The notes: generated by a model from the letters alone, not told the origin. Positions 35,617-44,832 are shown, numbered from the stretch's first letter. The stretch: 46,788 nt of DNA from an uncultured Clostridia bacterium (GCA_947624655.1 CANQLH010000014.1:1-46788), one strand, 5' to 3'. Made by a program: numbers and translations.

Positions 35617-35810
35617 CGTAGCACATTTCTGCGAAAAACCAACGACAAAACGACTTTTAAGAAAATTTATATACTTTCTCAAAATTTTACCCGCATAAGC
35701 ACACCAAAAAAGGACACATCAAAAATATACCTGTATCAACAAATACATTTCTCCTGTGTCCTATTTACATATTCAAATTTTTTGCACGCTAAAACTCCAC
35801 TAGCACTACT

Positions 35811-35833
35811 TGTGTGTGTGTGTGTGTGTGTGT
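35811..35833 (+). repeat. (TG)11 microsatellite
   Basis: Twenty-three bases of uninterrupted TG repeat, the only such tract in the window, in the gene-free stretch 35617-36027. No convincing gene overlaps it on either strand. Such tracts are prone to slippage and can switch nearby expression, but no promoter spacing effect can be shown here. Confidence 0.85.
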
Positions 35834-36027
35834 ACAGCCTCAAGGCTTTCAAGCTTTGTTTCGTTTACTTTCATATTTTATCTCATTCCTCTCTAATTCA
35901 TAAACCTAATTTGAAAAGAACTTCTCCTCTTTTGATTTTTAACTTCATTTGTATTATACAGTTATTTATTTTTCGCGTCAATAGTTTCATATAATTTTTT
36001 TAAATAATATTTGCCACGTAAATTAAT

Positions 36028-36267
36028 CTATATTATATTATATTTATTCATTAATTTTTTTGCTTTATCAATTCCTTCCTCTGTTAAATATGTAGATTTT
36101 GCTTTGTGTGCACTTCCTCCAATTAAATTTTCTTCTTCTAAGCAATTTAAAATATCAAAGTCATATCCTTTCCAAGCTCTCATACATTCTTCCCCAAAAA
36201 CATCTTTTTCTTTCCATGATGTTAAATATAATAGTAATAATGTTAATTCTTTTATTTTTTCCTCCAT
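36028..36267 (-). CDS. DUF6429-like small protein
   Basis: The 79-residue protein (KIKELTLLLLYLTSWKEKD, RAWKGYDFDILNCLEEENLI, YLTEEGIDKAKKL) looks like a winged-helix-type small protein of the DUF6429 kind, judged from memory of the family pattern. ATG 36267 has AAGGAGG upstream. It follows the Rpn-type nuclease gene by 39 bp, and may be its partner (inference). Confidence 0.65.
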   Translation of the reverse strand: MEEKIKELTLLLLYLTSWKEKDVFGEECMRAWKGYDFDILNCLEEENLIGGSAHKAKSTYLTEEGIDKAKKLMNKYNII

Positions 36268-36306
36268 TATTTATTTCCTCCTTGCTTTTTATAGTCCATA
36301 TTCCTT

Positions 36307-37170
36307 TTATTGTTCCTTTAATACGCCTATTATCTTTTTAACCTCTTCTTTACTTAGTTCTACCACATCACATATTGTGTCTATGTCCATTTTTTTATTA
36401 TACATGTTTAGAATTACAGTCTTTTTATTTTCTTCGATACCTTTCTTATATCCATATTTTTCTACTGCTTTTGTATCTCTTATATGTTTATCGCGTAGTT
36501 CTGCTAAATATCTCTCCCTCTTATCCTGCTTTATCTTCTCTAATTCTTCCTTTGCCTTCTTTATATCTTCATTCTCACTCATGGCATTTTCTCCAATCTT
36601 CTCTGGATTTTTTATAAATAAAGACCATAACATTACTTTGTCTTTTTCATCTATGCATTTATTTCTTAACCTATCCATTAACTTTGATAATTCTATTATA
36701 TGTATTTCAAGTACAGATGTCAAGACTATTTTTCCATATTCTTCTTCTCGTATTTGCCATTTTGTATGATATTTTTCTATCTCTTTTATACTGTCTAATT
36801 CAAAATCTGCTATTAGTATCACTATTGTTTTATTTAACTTTTCATAATCTTCCCCTTCTTTAATGTCCCCGCTATATAGCTTGCTCCAATAAAACATTAA
36901 TCTTTTTTCTATATTATCACTCTGCACTATCTGCATTTCTATATTACATTGTACTTCTCCGTCTATTCTTGCTCTCACATCTAATATTCCTACTTTATCA
37001 TCCCTTATATCTTTCTCTAATATTGGTGTTTCATCTAATTTTACGTTTTGCACCTCCTTGTTAATTATTGCACTTATTAATCCTTTTGTAATTTCTTCAT
37101 TCCCGATATGTCCAAAAATTCGCTTAAATATATAGTCATTTGTGGGAACCATTGAATCGTTTTTTGCCAT
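36307..37170 (-). CDS. Rpn-family recombination-promoting nuclease / PD-(D/E)XK transposase-like
   Basis: The 287-residue protein has the family start DYIFKRIFGHIGNEEITKGL (about residues 12-31). The nuclease core GILDVRARIDGEVQCNIEMQI (about 61-81) supplies the D...ExQ residues, and YWSKLYSGDIKEGEDYEKLN follows. The C-terminal third is helical and charged. Rpn proteins are endonucleases that promote RecA-independent recombination and are often found in multiple copies. ATG 37170 (third codon of the open frame) is 8 bp after GGGAG; the first ATG is too close. Confidence 0.85.
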   Translation of the reverse strand: MAKNDSMVPTNDYIFKRIFGHIGNEEITKGLISAIINKEVQNVKLDETPILEKDIRDDKVGILDVRARIDGEVQCNIEMQIVQSDNIEKRLMFYWSKLYSGDIKEGEDYEKLNKTIVILIADFELDSIKEIEKYHTKWQIREEEYGKIVLTSVLEIHIIELSKLMDRLRNKCIDEKDKVMLWSLFIKNPEKIGENAMSENEDIKKAKEELEKIKQDKRERYLAELRDKHIRDTKAVEKYGYKKGIEENKKTVILNMYNKKMDIDTICDVVELSKEEVKKIIGVLKEQ

Positions 37171-37277
37171 AGGCATTTCTCCCTTCCTTTTTTAGTTTTT
37201 AGAAAATGATTTTAACTTGGGGATTTCCCAATAGATTTATTCCGTCTTCCCTTAAGATGTAGGCTTAAATAAATAAA

Positions 37278-37337
37278 AAAATAAGTAATGTAAGCACTTT
37301 AAGCAAAATTTGCTTAATTACTCGCATTACTTATTTT
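37278..37337. terminator. hairpin between Rpn-like and TVP38-like genes
   Basis: AAAATAAGTAATG pairs perfectly with CATTACTTATTTT, with an inner stem AAGCAAAATTTGCTT. It lies downstream of the TVP38-like gene and upstream of the Rpn-like gene; probably a terminator, though it shares the long AT-rich-arm form of the palindromic elements. Confidence 0.55.
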
Positions 37338-37391
37338 ATATAATCTTTTTCTCTGTTTGTCAATCAAAACATTTCGACATTTTATTCTTCC

Positions 37392-38103
37392 TTATTTATT
37401 TGTCGTGTCAATAGTTTCATTAAAAATTTCTTTTTTATTAAAAAGATACAGTATTAATGCAGCAATTCCAAAAGTAATTAAATATGTAAGAATTACAACT
37501 ACCCAGTTTCCATCAATTAAATTGCTCCCAGCAATTGTAGAAGAAATTATTGAAGGAAATCTAGCAATAGCTGAAATCACAAAAAATTTCATAGGTTTTA
37601 TTGGTAAAAGTCCACTTATGTATACAAGTAAATCTTTCGGACTTGCCGGTATAAAAAATAGTATAAACAAAATAGTATAAATTTTTTTAGGATTTTTAAA
37701 CCACTTGCTATTCTCTATCTTGTCTATTTTTTCTTTTGATACAAAGCTATATATAAAGCTTCTTCCGAATTTTCTAACAGCAAAAAATATTATAAAACTA
37801 CTTACAAATGCACCAAGCGATATTACAATTAAGCCTCCTATTGGGCCATACGACATACCCGCTAAAACTTCTACCGGCTCTCCGAGGAAGGAATGGTAAA
37901 AATATTTGTATTACCATTAATCCAATAATTATTAACATTCCATCAAAGCCTAAACTTTCTATTTCATTTTTTATATTATTTCTTCCCTCTTCTGTTGAAA
38001 TTTGCGTAAAAAATGGTAAAAGCTTAGTAGTTAGAAAAATCATAATTAAAATAAATGCTACAAACATTACTAATTTAAAAATCTTCGTTTTTTTACTTTG
38101 CAT
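37392..38103 (-). CDS. TVP38/TMEM64 (DedA-like) membrane protein, one CGG +1 site
   Basis: The 236-residue protein has about six membrane helices. The SNARE-associated/VTT domain signature is split by the CGG at 37882-37884. Skipping C gives IFLPFLP-G-EPVEVLAGMSYGPIGGL (glycine 74), the expected loop. ISSTIAGSNLIDGNWVVVIL follows. Family members are thought to move lipids across membranes. It follows the family 2 glycosyltransferase by 12 bp, the last gene of the car-led cluster. Confidence 0.88.
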
Positions 38104-38115
38104 AATTCTCCATCT

Positions 38116-39327
38116 CTATTTATAATCAGCTTCTAATATTTTATCTATTGTTACATTCTTTTTATGTTCTATCTTCTCCCATTTAGCCTTCTGTTTAAAC
38201 ATTGCAATAATATTTATTGGTATCCAAGACACAATAAATATCGGTAGAGTAAGTATTCCCTTTAAATATGGTTTTATTTGCTTTTTAGCAAATTTTACCG
38301 CTAATATTGATAAAACTATACTAACCAAGTACCATGCAAAAAGACTTAATATTTTGCCTATATAGTTTATATATCCTTCCTGCACAAATCCAAGTATTAA
38401 ATGTGCAACAAAAGATATTGCTACCAAGCATTGGATAAATGGTGAGAATAGAAATACCATTGAATCAACACTTTCAAAACTATATTTTCCAATTAATTTT
38501 TTAAAGTATAACTTAAAGCATTGGATTGTACCAATTGACCATCTTTTTCTTTGTTTCCACGATTCATTAAATATAACTGGTTGCTCATCATAAGTTATAG
38601 CATCTTCAACAAATGCAATCTTTTCGTTATACAATGCACATCTTACTGTTAATTCTATATCTTCTGTCATAGTATCTGCAACAAATCCTCTAGTTTCAAT
38701 AAAATTTTTAGATACCATAAAGCCTGTTCCATTTATAAAGCACGACTTTTTTATATTCATTCTTGTTATATTTAAAAAGACATTATTTATTAAATAATAT
38801 ATTGAATAACATCCAGAAATCCAAGTATCTGAAATATTCTTGCTATCTCTAAAGCCTTGTGCTAATTCATATCCATTAGATAAAGCGTTGCTCATTCTCT
38901 CAAGGAACTTTGGATGAACAATATTATCTGCATCAAAAATTATATATGCCTCATAATCTAGTTCTTTTAGCTTGTCAAATGCAACCTTAAGTGCCTCTCC
39001 TTTAGTATTAATTGCTGTTTCACATTCTAAAAAATTAACTTCATTTTGAATAACAATATCTTTTGTTTTATCTGTGCAGTTATTTACTACAACATATATA
39101 TCATACAACTCTTTTGGATAATCTTGCTTTTTTAAACTTCTAAGTAAATTGCCAATAACTTTTTCTTCATTTCGTGCAGGAATAATGACTGCAAGCTTAT
39201 GATTTAAACTTAAACTTTTAAGCCTTCTTCTTTCTTTAAAAATATATATTCCATTAATTACAAAATATATAAGATATATTACTGCAATTATGTCTATAAA
39301 ATTTAAGACTCCCCTTATAATTTCCAT
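38116..39327 (-). CDS. family 2 processive-type glycosyltransferase
   Basis: The 403-residue membrane protein has an N-terminal helix (about 10-28) and a GT-A domain with VIIPARNEEKVIG (about 48-60), DADN (about 132-135), TMTEDIELTVR and QRKRW, the QxxRW of processive enzymes. Two to three C-terminal helices follow. It resembles enzymes making extracellular polysaccharide or glycolipids; donor and product cannot be told. 12 bp upstream of the TVP38-like gene. Confidence 0.88.
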   Translation of the reverse strand: MEIIRGVLNFIDIIAVIYLIYFVINGIYIFKERRRLKSLSLNHKLAVIIPARNEEKVIGNLLRSLKKQDYPKELYDIYVVVNNCTDKTKDIVIQNEVNFLECETAINTKGEALKVAFDKLKELDYEAYIIFDADNIVHPKFLERMSNALSNGYELAQGFRDSKNISDTWISGCYSIYYLINNVFLNITRMNIKKSCFINGTGFMVSKNFIETRGFVADTMTEDIELTVRCALYNEKIAFVEDAITYDEQPVIFNESWKQRKRWSIGTIQCFKLYFKKLIGKYSFESVDSMVFLFSPFIQCLVAISFVAHLILGFVQEGYINYIGKILSLFAWYLVSIVLSILAVKFAKKQIKPYLKGILTLPIFIVSWIPINIIAMFKQKAKWEKIEHKKNVTIDKILEADYK

Positions 39328-39410
39328 TTTTTACTCCACTTCTTTTATTAATTATACCAAAGAATTATTAATAATAAATAGATATTATATTAAACTTTTC
39401 TTAATTTATA

Positions 39411-40124
39411 TTATTTCCTTTTCATATTTTTTAATAATATTTTTTGCTCTTCATTTATTCTATATGATTCTATCATTTTTTGCAATGTTTTATTGTATGT
39501 AAATTTATCAAGATTATTTTTACTTTGTAAATAGCTTATTGCTTTATCATTAAATTTTATTCCAATTTCTGCTAAGCACCACGCTATTCCCATTCTTACA
39601 TAATAACCTTGATGTTTAATTTTGTCAAGTACTTGTATAACTTTATCTACATATTCTTCTATAATATAATAATCAAGAAGCATAATAACTGCAAATCTTA
39701 CCTCAAATTCTTCATTTGAGGTAAGATAAGGGTTAATAAATTCAAAAATTTTTTTTAAATCTTTTTCTTTTATTTTTAAAGTTGGTACAAATGTATCAGA
39801 AATCTGCCAGCTATCTATCTTAGGTACAAATTCTTTAATATATTGGAGTTTGTCTTCTATATCACATTTAGCATATCCAATAATAAAGCCTTGCACAAGT
39901 ATTTCTTCAAAATACTCATTATCTATGTTTTTTAGCAAATTGCCTAATTTTTCTTTTGTTGTATTTCCTACATCATATTCTTTCACAAGTTTCTTTGCAA
40001 AATTCCTTAAAACTGGTATTCTTATTCCAAGTATTTTTCTTTTTGTATCAGGACACAATTTTTCGTTAAATTTTTTATAGTCTTCTTCTCCTAATGCTAT
40101 TAAAGTCTCCTTTATATTTTCCAT
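39411..40124 (-). CDS. AlkD-like DNA alkylation repair protein
   Basis: The 237-residue, all-helical HEAT-like protein has GIRIPVLRNFAKKL (about residues 33-46), the Trp-containing KIDSWQISDTF and YVRMGIAWCLAEIG, typical of AlkD-family glycosylases that remove bulky or cationic alkylpurines. ATG 40124 has AAAAGGAGTAAT upstream and lies 10 bp after carB. Confidence 0.85.
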   Translation of the reverse strand: MENIKETLIALGEEDYKKFNEKLCPDTKRKILGIRIPVLRNFAKKLVKEYDVGNTTKEKLGNLLKNIDNEYFEEILVQGFIIGYAKCDIEDKLQYIKEFVPKIDSWQISDTFVPTLKIKEKDLKKIFEFINPYLTSNEEFEVRFAVIMLLDYYIIEEYVDKVIQVLDKIKHQGYYVRMGIAWCLAEIGIKFNDKAISYLQSKNNLDKFTYNKTLQKMIESYRINEEQKILLKNMKRK

Positions 40125-40134
40125 ATTACTCCTT

Positions 40135-43100
40135 TTATACTTCTGTTATATCAACAACTTCAAGTTCTTCTTCTGTTTTAGTATCTTCTATTGCATCATA
40201 TAAAGCATTTGCAGTATCTAATGATGTAAAACATGGAATCTTTGATTCAGCAGCAAGTCTTCTTATCTTAAAGCCATCACGATTAGCTTCTTTTCCTCTT
40301 GTTGGTGTATTTATTATAAAGTTTATCTTACCAAGTTGTAACAAATTTGGTATACTTTCTGCTCCTTCCCAAATTTTTTCAACAACTTTTGCATCAATTC
40401 CGTTATTTTTAAGTAACATTGCTGTACCTTTTGTTGCATATATATTAAAGCCTTTGTTATATAATTTTTTTGCAAGTGGAAGCATTTCTTCCTTGTCTTT
40501 ATCTCTTACAGTTATAAGTACATTACCAGATTTTGGTATGTTTATTCCAGAAGCTATAAATGCTTTAACTATTGCATCTGAAAAGTTCTTTGCAACTCCT
40601 AATACTTCTCCTGTTGATTTCATTTCAGGGCCTAAGCTTGTATCTGCATTTTTTATTTTTTCAAATGAGAATACTGGCATTTTTATTGCGATATATTCAC
40701 TTTTCTTATATATTCCTGTTCCATACCCAATATCTTTTAATTTTTCTCCAAGTATAACCTTTGTTGCAATATCTATAACTGGAAGGTTTGTTACTTTACT
40801 TATATATGGTACAGTTCTGCTAGAACGTGGATTTACTTCGATTATATATACTTCTCCTTTTGATATAATAAATTGAATATTAAGTACACCTATAACATGA
40901 AGCTCTTTTGCTATTTTTTCTGTATATTCTATTATCTTTTTTTGATGTTCTTCTGATATATGTTGTGTTGGATAAACCGAAATACTATCTCCTGAGTGAA
41001 CTCCTGCTCTTTCTAAGTGTTCCATAATACCCGGAATTAATATGTCTTCTCCATCACATATTGCATCAACTTCTAGCTCTTTACCTAGCATATATTTATC
41101 TACAAGTATTGGATGTTCTTGCACGGTTTTGTTTATTTCATTTATAAATTCAGTAATCTCTGCATCATCATAAGCAATAGCCATTCCTTGTCCCCCAAGT
41201 ACATAAGATGGTCTAACTAAAACTGGATATTCTAGTGCCCTTGCGACTTTAATTCCTTCTTCTACTGTATAAACTGTGCTTCCCTTTGGTCTTAAAATTC
41301 CGCATTTATTTAATGCTTCATCAAATAACTCTCTATCTTCTGCTCTATCCATATCCTCTTCTTGAGTTCCAAGAATTCTAACTCCCATATCTTTTAAAGC
41401 TCTTGTTAATTTAATTGCAGTTTGTCCTCCAAATTGAACTATTGCTCCATATGGTTTTTCTACGTTTATGATATTTTCTACATCTTCTGGTGTAAGTGGT
41501 TCGAAATATAACTTATCTGCTATATCAAAGTCTGTACTTACCGTTTCTGGGTTGTTATTTACAATTATTGTCTCATAACCATGTTTTTTAAGTGACCATA
41601 CAGAATGTACACTGCAATAGTCAAATTCTATTCCTTGCCCAATTCTTATTGGACCTGAGCCTAAAACTACAACTTTCTTTTTATTACTTTTATGGTTTGC
41701 TTCGTTTTCGTCATCATAGCTTGAATAATAATATGGTGTTTCTGCATCAAATTCGGCAGAGCATGTATCTACCATTTTGAAATTTGCAACAATACCATTT
41801 TCTTCTCTTTTTTTCTTTATTTCATTTACAGGTATTTTAGTAAATCTTGAAATAACTGCATCTGTATAGCCATATTCTTTAGCTTTTCTTAAAACTTCTA
41901 TTGTAAGATTTTTTGTTTTTAAAATATTTTCCATTTGAACAAGATTGTTAATCTTACTTATAAAGAATGTATCTATTGTTGTTGCCTCATGTATTTGCTC
42001 TATTGTTAGGCCTCTTCTCAAGTTTTCTGCAATTACCCATAGTGTTTCATTATTTACATTTTTTAATTCATTTCTAATTTGTTCATCTGTATAGCTTGCA
42101 AATTTTGGTAATACCAAGCTATCTACATTCTCTTCAAGTGAACGAATTGCTTTCATTAGTCCTGCTTCTAGCGTTGGAGCTATTGCCATAACCTCTCCTG
42201 TTGCTTTCATTTGAGTTCCAAGTTCACGGCTTGCAGTTAAGAACTTATTAAATGGCCATTTTGGTATTTTTACAACAACATAATCAAGTACAGGTTCAAA
42301 ACAAGCATATGTTTTTCCTGTTACTGCATTTTTTATTTCATCTAGCGTGTAGCCTATCGCAATTTTAGTTGCAACTTTAGCAATAGGATAGCCTGTTGCC
42401 TTTGATGCAAGTGCTGATGAACGACTAACTCTAGGGTTAACTTCAATTACTGCATATTCAAAACTATTTGGATTTAATGCAAATTGTACATTACATCCAC
42501 CTTCAATTTTTAGTGCTGATATTATCTTTATTGCTGATGTTCTTAGCATTTGATATTCTCTATCTGCAAGTGTTTGTGAAGGTGCAACTACTATACTATC
42601 TCCTGTATGTACTCCAACTGGATTTATATTTTCCATATTGCATACTGTAATGCAATTACCTTTAGAGTCTCTTATAACTTCATACTCTATTTCTTTCCAT
42701 CCAGAAATACATTTTTCTATTAGGACTTGGCAAACTCTTGATAAATGCAATCCATTTGAGCTTATTTCTCTTAATTGCTCTTCTGTATAGGCAATTCCTC
42801 CTCCTGTTCCACCTAAAGTATATGCAGGTCTTACTATAACAGGAAGCCCTATTTCTCTTGAAAAGCTTACTGCATCTTCTACATTATTTACGACTTTACT
42901 TGCAATACATGGTTCATTTATGCTTTCCATCATATCCTTGAAGGCTTGTCTATCTTCTGCATTTTTTATTCCTTCTGGAGATGTACCAAGTAACCTTACC
43001 TTATTCTTTTTTAAGAAGCCTTGTTCTTCTAGCTCCATTGCAATATTTAACCCTGTTTGTCCTCCAAGATTTGGTAAAATACTATCTGGTTTTTCTTTTT

Positions 43101-43335
43101 CAATTATCTTTTCTACTGTTTTTACTGTTAATGGCTCTATATATATTTTATCTGCCATATTTTTATCTGTCATTATTGTTGCAGGGTTTGAATTTACAAG
43201 TACAACTTCTAGTCCTTCTTTTTTTAGCTCAACACATGCTTGTGTTCCTGCATAATCGAATTCTGCTGCCTGCCCAATTATTATTGGTCCTGAACCTATT
43301 ACTAATACTTTTTTTATTTTTGCATTTCTTGGCAT
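40135..43335 (-). CDS. carB: carbamoyl-phosphate synthase large subunit
   Basis: The 1066-residue enzyme makes carbamoyl phosphate for pyrimidines and arginine. Two ATP-grasp halves are visible (GSGPIIIGQAAEFDYAGTQA near residue 13 and GSGPIRIGQGIEFDYCSVHS near 559), with RPAYTLGGTGGGIAYT and RPSYVLGGQGMAIAYD as the paired loops. The C-terminal MGS-like allosteric domain begins near 935. The whole gene is in one frame and has no in-frame CGG. It is separated from carA by palindromic element F. Confidence 0.97.
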   Translation of the reverse strand: MPRNAKIKKVLVIGSGPIIIGQAAEFDYAGTQACVELKKEGLEVVLVNSNPATIMTDKNMADKIYIEPLTVKTVEKIIEKEKPDSILPNLGGQTGLNIAMELEEQGFLKKNKVRLLGTSPEGIKNAEDRQAFKDMMESINEPCIASKVVNNVEDAVSFSREIGLPVIVRPAYTLGGTGGGIAYTEEQLREISSNGLHLSRVCQVLIEKCISGWKEIEYEVIRDSKGNCITVCNMENINPVGVHTGDSIVVAPSQTLADREYQMLRTSAIKIISALKIEGGCNVQFALNPNSFEYAVIEVNPRVSRSSALASKATGYPIAKVATKIAIGYTLDEIKNAVTGKTYACFEPVLDYVVVKIPKWPFNKFLTASRELGTQMKATGEVMAIAPTLEAGLMKAIRSLEENVDSLVLPKFASYTDEQIRNELKNVNNETLWVIAENLRRGLTIEQIHEATTIDTFFISKINNLVQMENILKTKNLTIEVLRKAKEYGYTDAVISRFTKIPVNEIKKKREENGIVANFKMVDTCSAEFDAETPYYYSSYDDENEANHKSNKKKVVVLGSGPIRIGQGIEFDYCSVHSVWSLKKHGYETIIVNNNPETVSTDFDIADKLYFEPLTPEDVENIINVEKPYGAIVQFGGQTAIKLTRALKDMGVRILGTQEEDMDRAEDRELFDEALNKCGILRPKGSTVYTVEEGIKVARALEYPVLVRPSYVLGGQGMAIAYDDAEITEFINEINKTVQEHPILVDKYMLGKELEVDAICDGEDILIPGIMEHLERAGVHSGDSISVYPTQHISEEHQKKIIEYTEKIAKELHVIGVLNIQFIISKGEVYIIEVNPRSSRTVPYISKVTNLPVIDIATKVILGEKLKDIGYGTGIYKKSEYIAIKMPVFSFEKIKNADTSLGPEMKSTGEVLGVAKNFSDAIVKAFIASGINIPKSGNVLITVRDKDKEEMLPLAKKLYNKGFNIYATKGTAMLLKNNGIDAKVVEKIWEGAESIPNLLQLGKINFIINTPTRGKEANRDGFKIRRLAAESKIPCFTSLDTANALYDAIEDTKTEEELEVVDITEV

Positions 43336-43373
43336 ATCTTTTTTTCTCCTTTTTAATAATCTAATTCTTTTTT

Positions 43374-43550
43374 AAAATAATAAATAAAATTTGCGTTTGT
43401 CGCTCGGGGCGAGCTAAACTTCGTAAGAAATTCACGAATTATTTTTGGCACCCTTCCACGCAAAGCGTGAACGCTTTCCAAAAATAATTCTAGAATTTCT
43501 AACTCGCTTACTCTACATTCGCTCCGCACTTAAATTTTATTTATTATTTT
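43374..43550. repeat. palindromic element F between carA and carB
   Basis: Perfect 19-bp arms AAAATAATAAATAAAATTT (43374-43392) and its complement (43532-43550). The right arm includes the carA stop codon and last codons. The core contains the nested stems GAATTATTTTTGG / CCAAAAATAATTC and GCAAAGCGTGAACGC, and GAGCGAATGTAGAGTAAGCG on the minus strand, faintly like the motifs of C-E. It lies inside an operon whose genes must be co-transcribed. Confidence 0.8.
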
Positions 43551-44615
43551 TTCAAATTTAATTCTTTTAAAAATTCGTCAAATATATATGAAGTGTCCTC
43601 TGGTCCAGGGCAGGCTTCTGGATGGAATTGTACTGTAAATATTTTTTTATTTTTATATCTTAATCCCTCAACTGTTCCATCATTTAAGTTTATATGTGAG
43701 ATTTCTGCCTTATTTTTATCAATAGAATCTTCTTTTACATAATATCCGTGATTTTGTGACGTAATATATACTCTATCTGTCTTTAAGTCTTTTACAGGAT
43801 GATTTGGTCCCCTATGACCATATTTTAATTTTGCTGTATTTGCACCTGTTGCAAGTGCCATTAGTTGATGTCCTAAGCAAATTCCAAGTATTGGTGTATC
43901 TGTTTCGTATAAACTTTTGACTGTTTCTATTCCTATTTTACAATCCTCTGGGTCTCCGAGGTCCATTTGATAAAACAATTCCATCTGGATTACAACTTAA
44001 TATATCATCTTTTGAGCTATCTTGTGGATATACATATACTGTACAATTTCTTCTTACAAGCTCTCTTATAATGTTTTCTTTGCATCCAAAATCTAATAGT
44101 GCAATTTTTGTATCTCCTTCTCCTTCTATATAAGGTCTCTTTGTTGATACCATTCCTACTAGATTGCTAGGCTTGTAGCTTTTTATTTCTTCAATTATTT
44201 TTTCCTTATCTGATATATCAGATGTAATTTTTCCCCTCATCGTTCCGTTATTTCTAAGTATTTTTGTTAATTTTCTAGTATTTACATTTTTAAGTCCTGG
44301 AACTTTATTTTCAATTAAATATTCTTCTAAATCTTTTTCTTTTCTAAAATTACTTGCTGTTTCTGCAAGTTCATGTATAAATATTGCACTTACCCAGATT
44401 TTCTTTGATTCTATATCATCTAGGATAACTCCATAATTTCCAATTAATGGATAAGTCATTACAACTCCCTGTGAAGCATAAGAAGGGTCTGTGAATACTT
44501 TTAAATATCCTGCCATCGATGTATTAAATACAACTTCTAAGCAAGTGTCTTTATTATAACCAATTCTCTCTCCTTCAAATATTTCTCCATTTTCTAGTAC
44601 CAAATAGCCTTTCAT
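43544..44615 (-). CDS. carA: carbamoyl-phosphate synthase small (glutaminase) subunit, one CGG +1 site
   Basis: The 356-residue subunit supplies ammonia from glutamine. N-terminal SMAGYLKVFTDPSYASQGVV and the class I glutaminase domain are present, with Cys246 in GICLGHQ and His331/Glu333 in QFHPEACPGP. The CGG 43956-43958 interrupts VLSNGP; skipping C gives GP-G-DPEDCKIGI, the invariant GPGDP motif (glycine 220). Without the skip the catalytic Cys would be lost from an enzyme that carB needs. Confidence 0.96.
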
Positions 44616-44671
44616 TTTCCTTCCTCTCTCCCAAAATTAGGCAAAAAAAATTTGTTGATTTTTTATTTACA

Positions 44672-44801
44672 TGAGTTCGAAAAAGAATTAGTATATTGCA
44701 AGGCGTTCAAGGAAGAAATACCGGAAGCGTACTTTTTGTACGATGAGGATTTTCTTTCCGAAGAACAACGTAGCAAGATGCTGATTCTTTTTCGAACTCA
44801 A
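44672..44801. repeat. palindromic element B downstream of tsf
   Basis: Perfect 17-bp arms TGAGTTCGAAAAAGAAT (44672-44688) and its complement (44785-44801). Core: GCAAGGCGTTCAAGGAAGAAA, GAAGCGTACTTTTTGTAC, GAGGATTTTCTTTCC, GAACAACGTAGCAAGATG. The halves form an imperfect long hairpin with a GTAC-TTTTT-GTAC tip. The right arm abuts the A-tract of the tsf terminator. I recall similar cores in other Clostridia, but cannot check. No ORF. Confidence 0.75.
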
Positions 44802-44803
44802 AA

Positions 44804-44830
44804 AAAGGGACTATAATGAAGTCCCTTTTC
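44804..44830 (-). terminator. rho-independent terminator of rpsB-tsf
   Basis: Minus strand AAAAGGGACT pairs with AGTCCCTTTT around a 7-nt loop, followed by TTT; 3 bp after the tsf stop codon. Confidence 0.85.
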
Positions 44831-44832
44831 AA

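Noticed and set aside
35614-35994. Plus-strand frames around the TG tract and over the Rpn-like gene (also 36011-36769)
   Set aside because: No ribosome site, odd composition (Phe/Leu/Ser-rich antisense type), and overlap with or adjacency to real minus-strand genes.
43336-43543. PyrR or uracil-sensing attenuator before carB
   Set aside because: The stretch is explained by palindromic element F; no anti-terminator/terminator pair or PyrR-binding loop is visible.
1471-43958. Frameshifts at CGG explained as sequencing or assembly error
   Set aside because: An error that inserts C before GG would strike GG in all three codon phases and in non-coding DNA. All 25 cases put GG at codon positions 1-2 of a glycine codon, and CGG in the other phases is plentiful and harmless. 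Homologous repeats inside one gene show both forms.
1471-43958. CGG simply unassigned or reassigned to another amino acid, as known in some low-GC bacteria
   Set aside because: Reading CGG as any single amino acid leaves the downstream frame wrong in every case; only a one-base skip restores the proteins.
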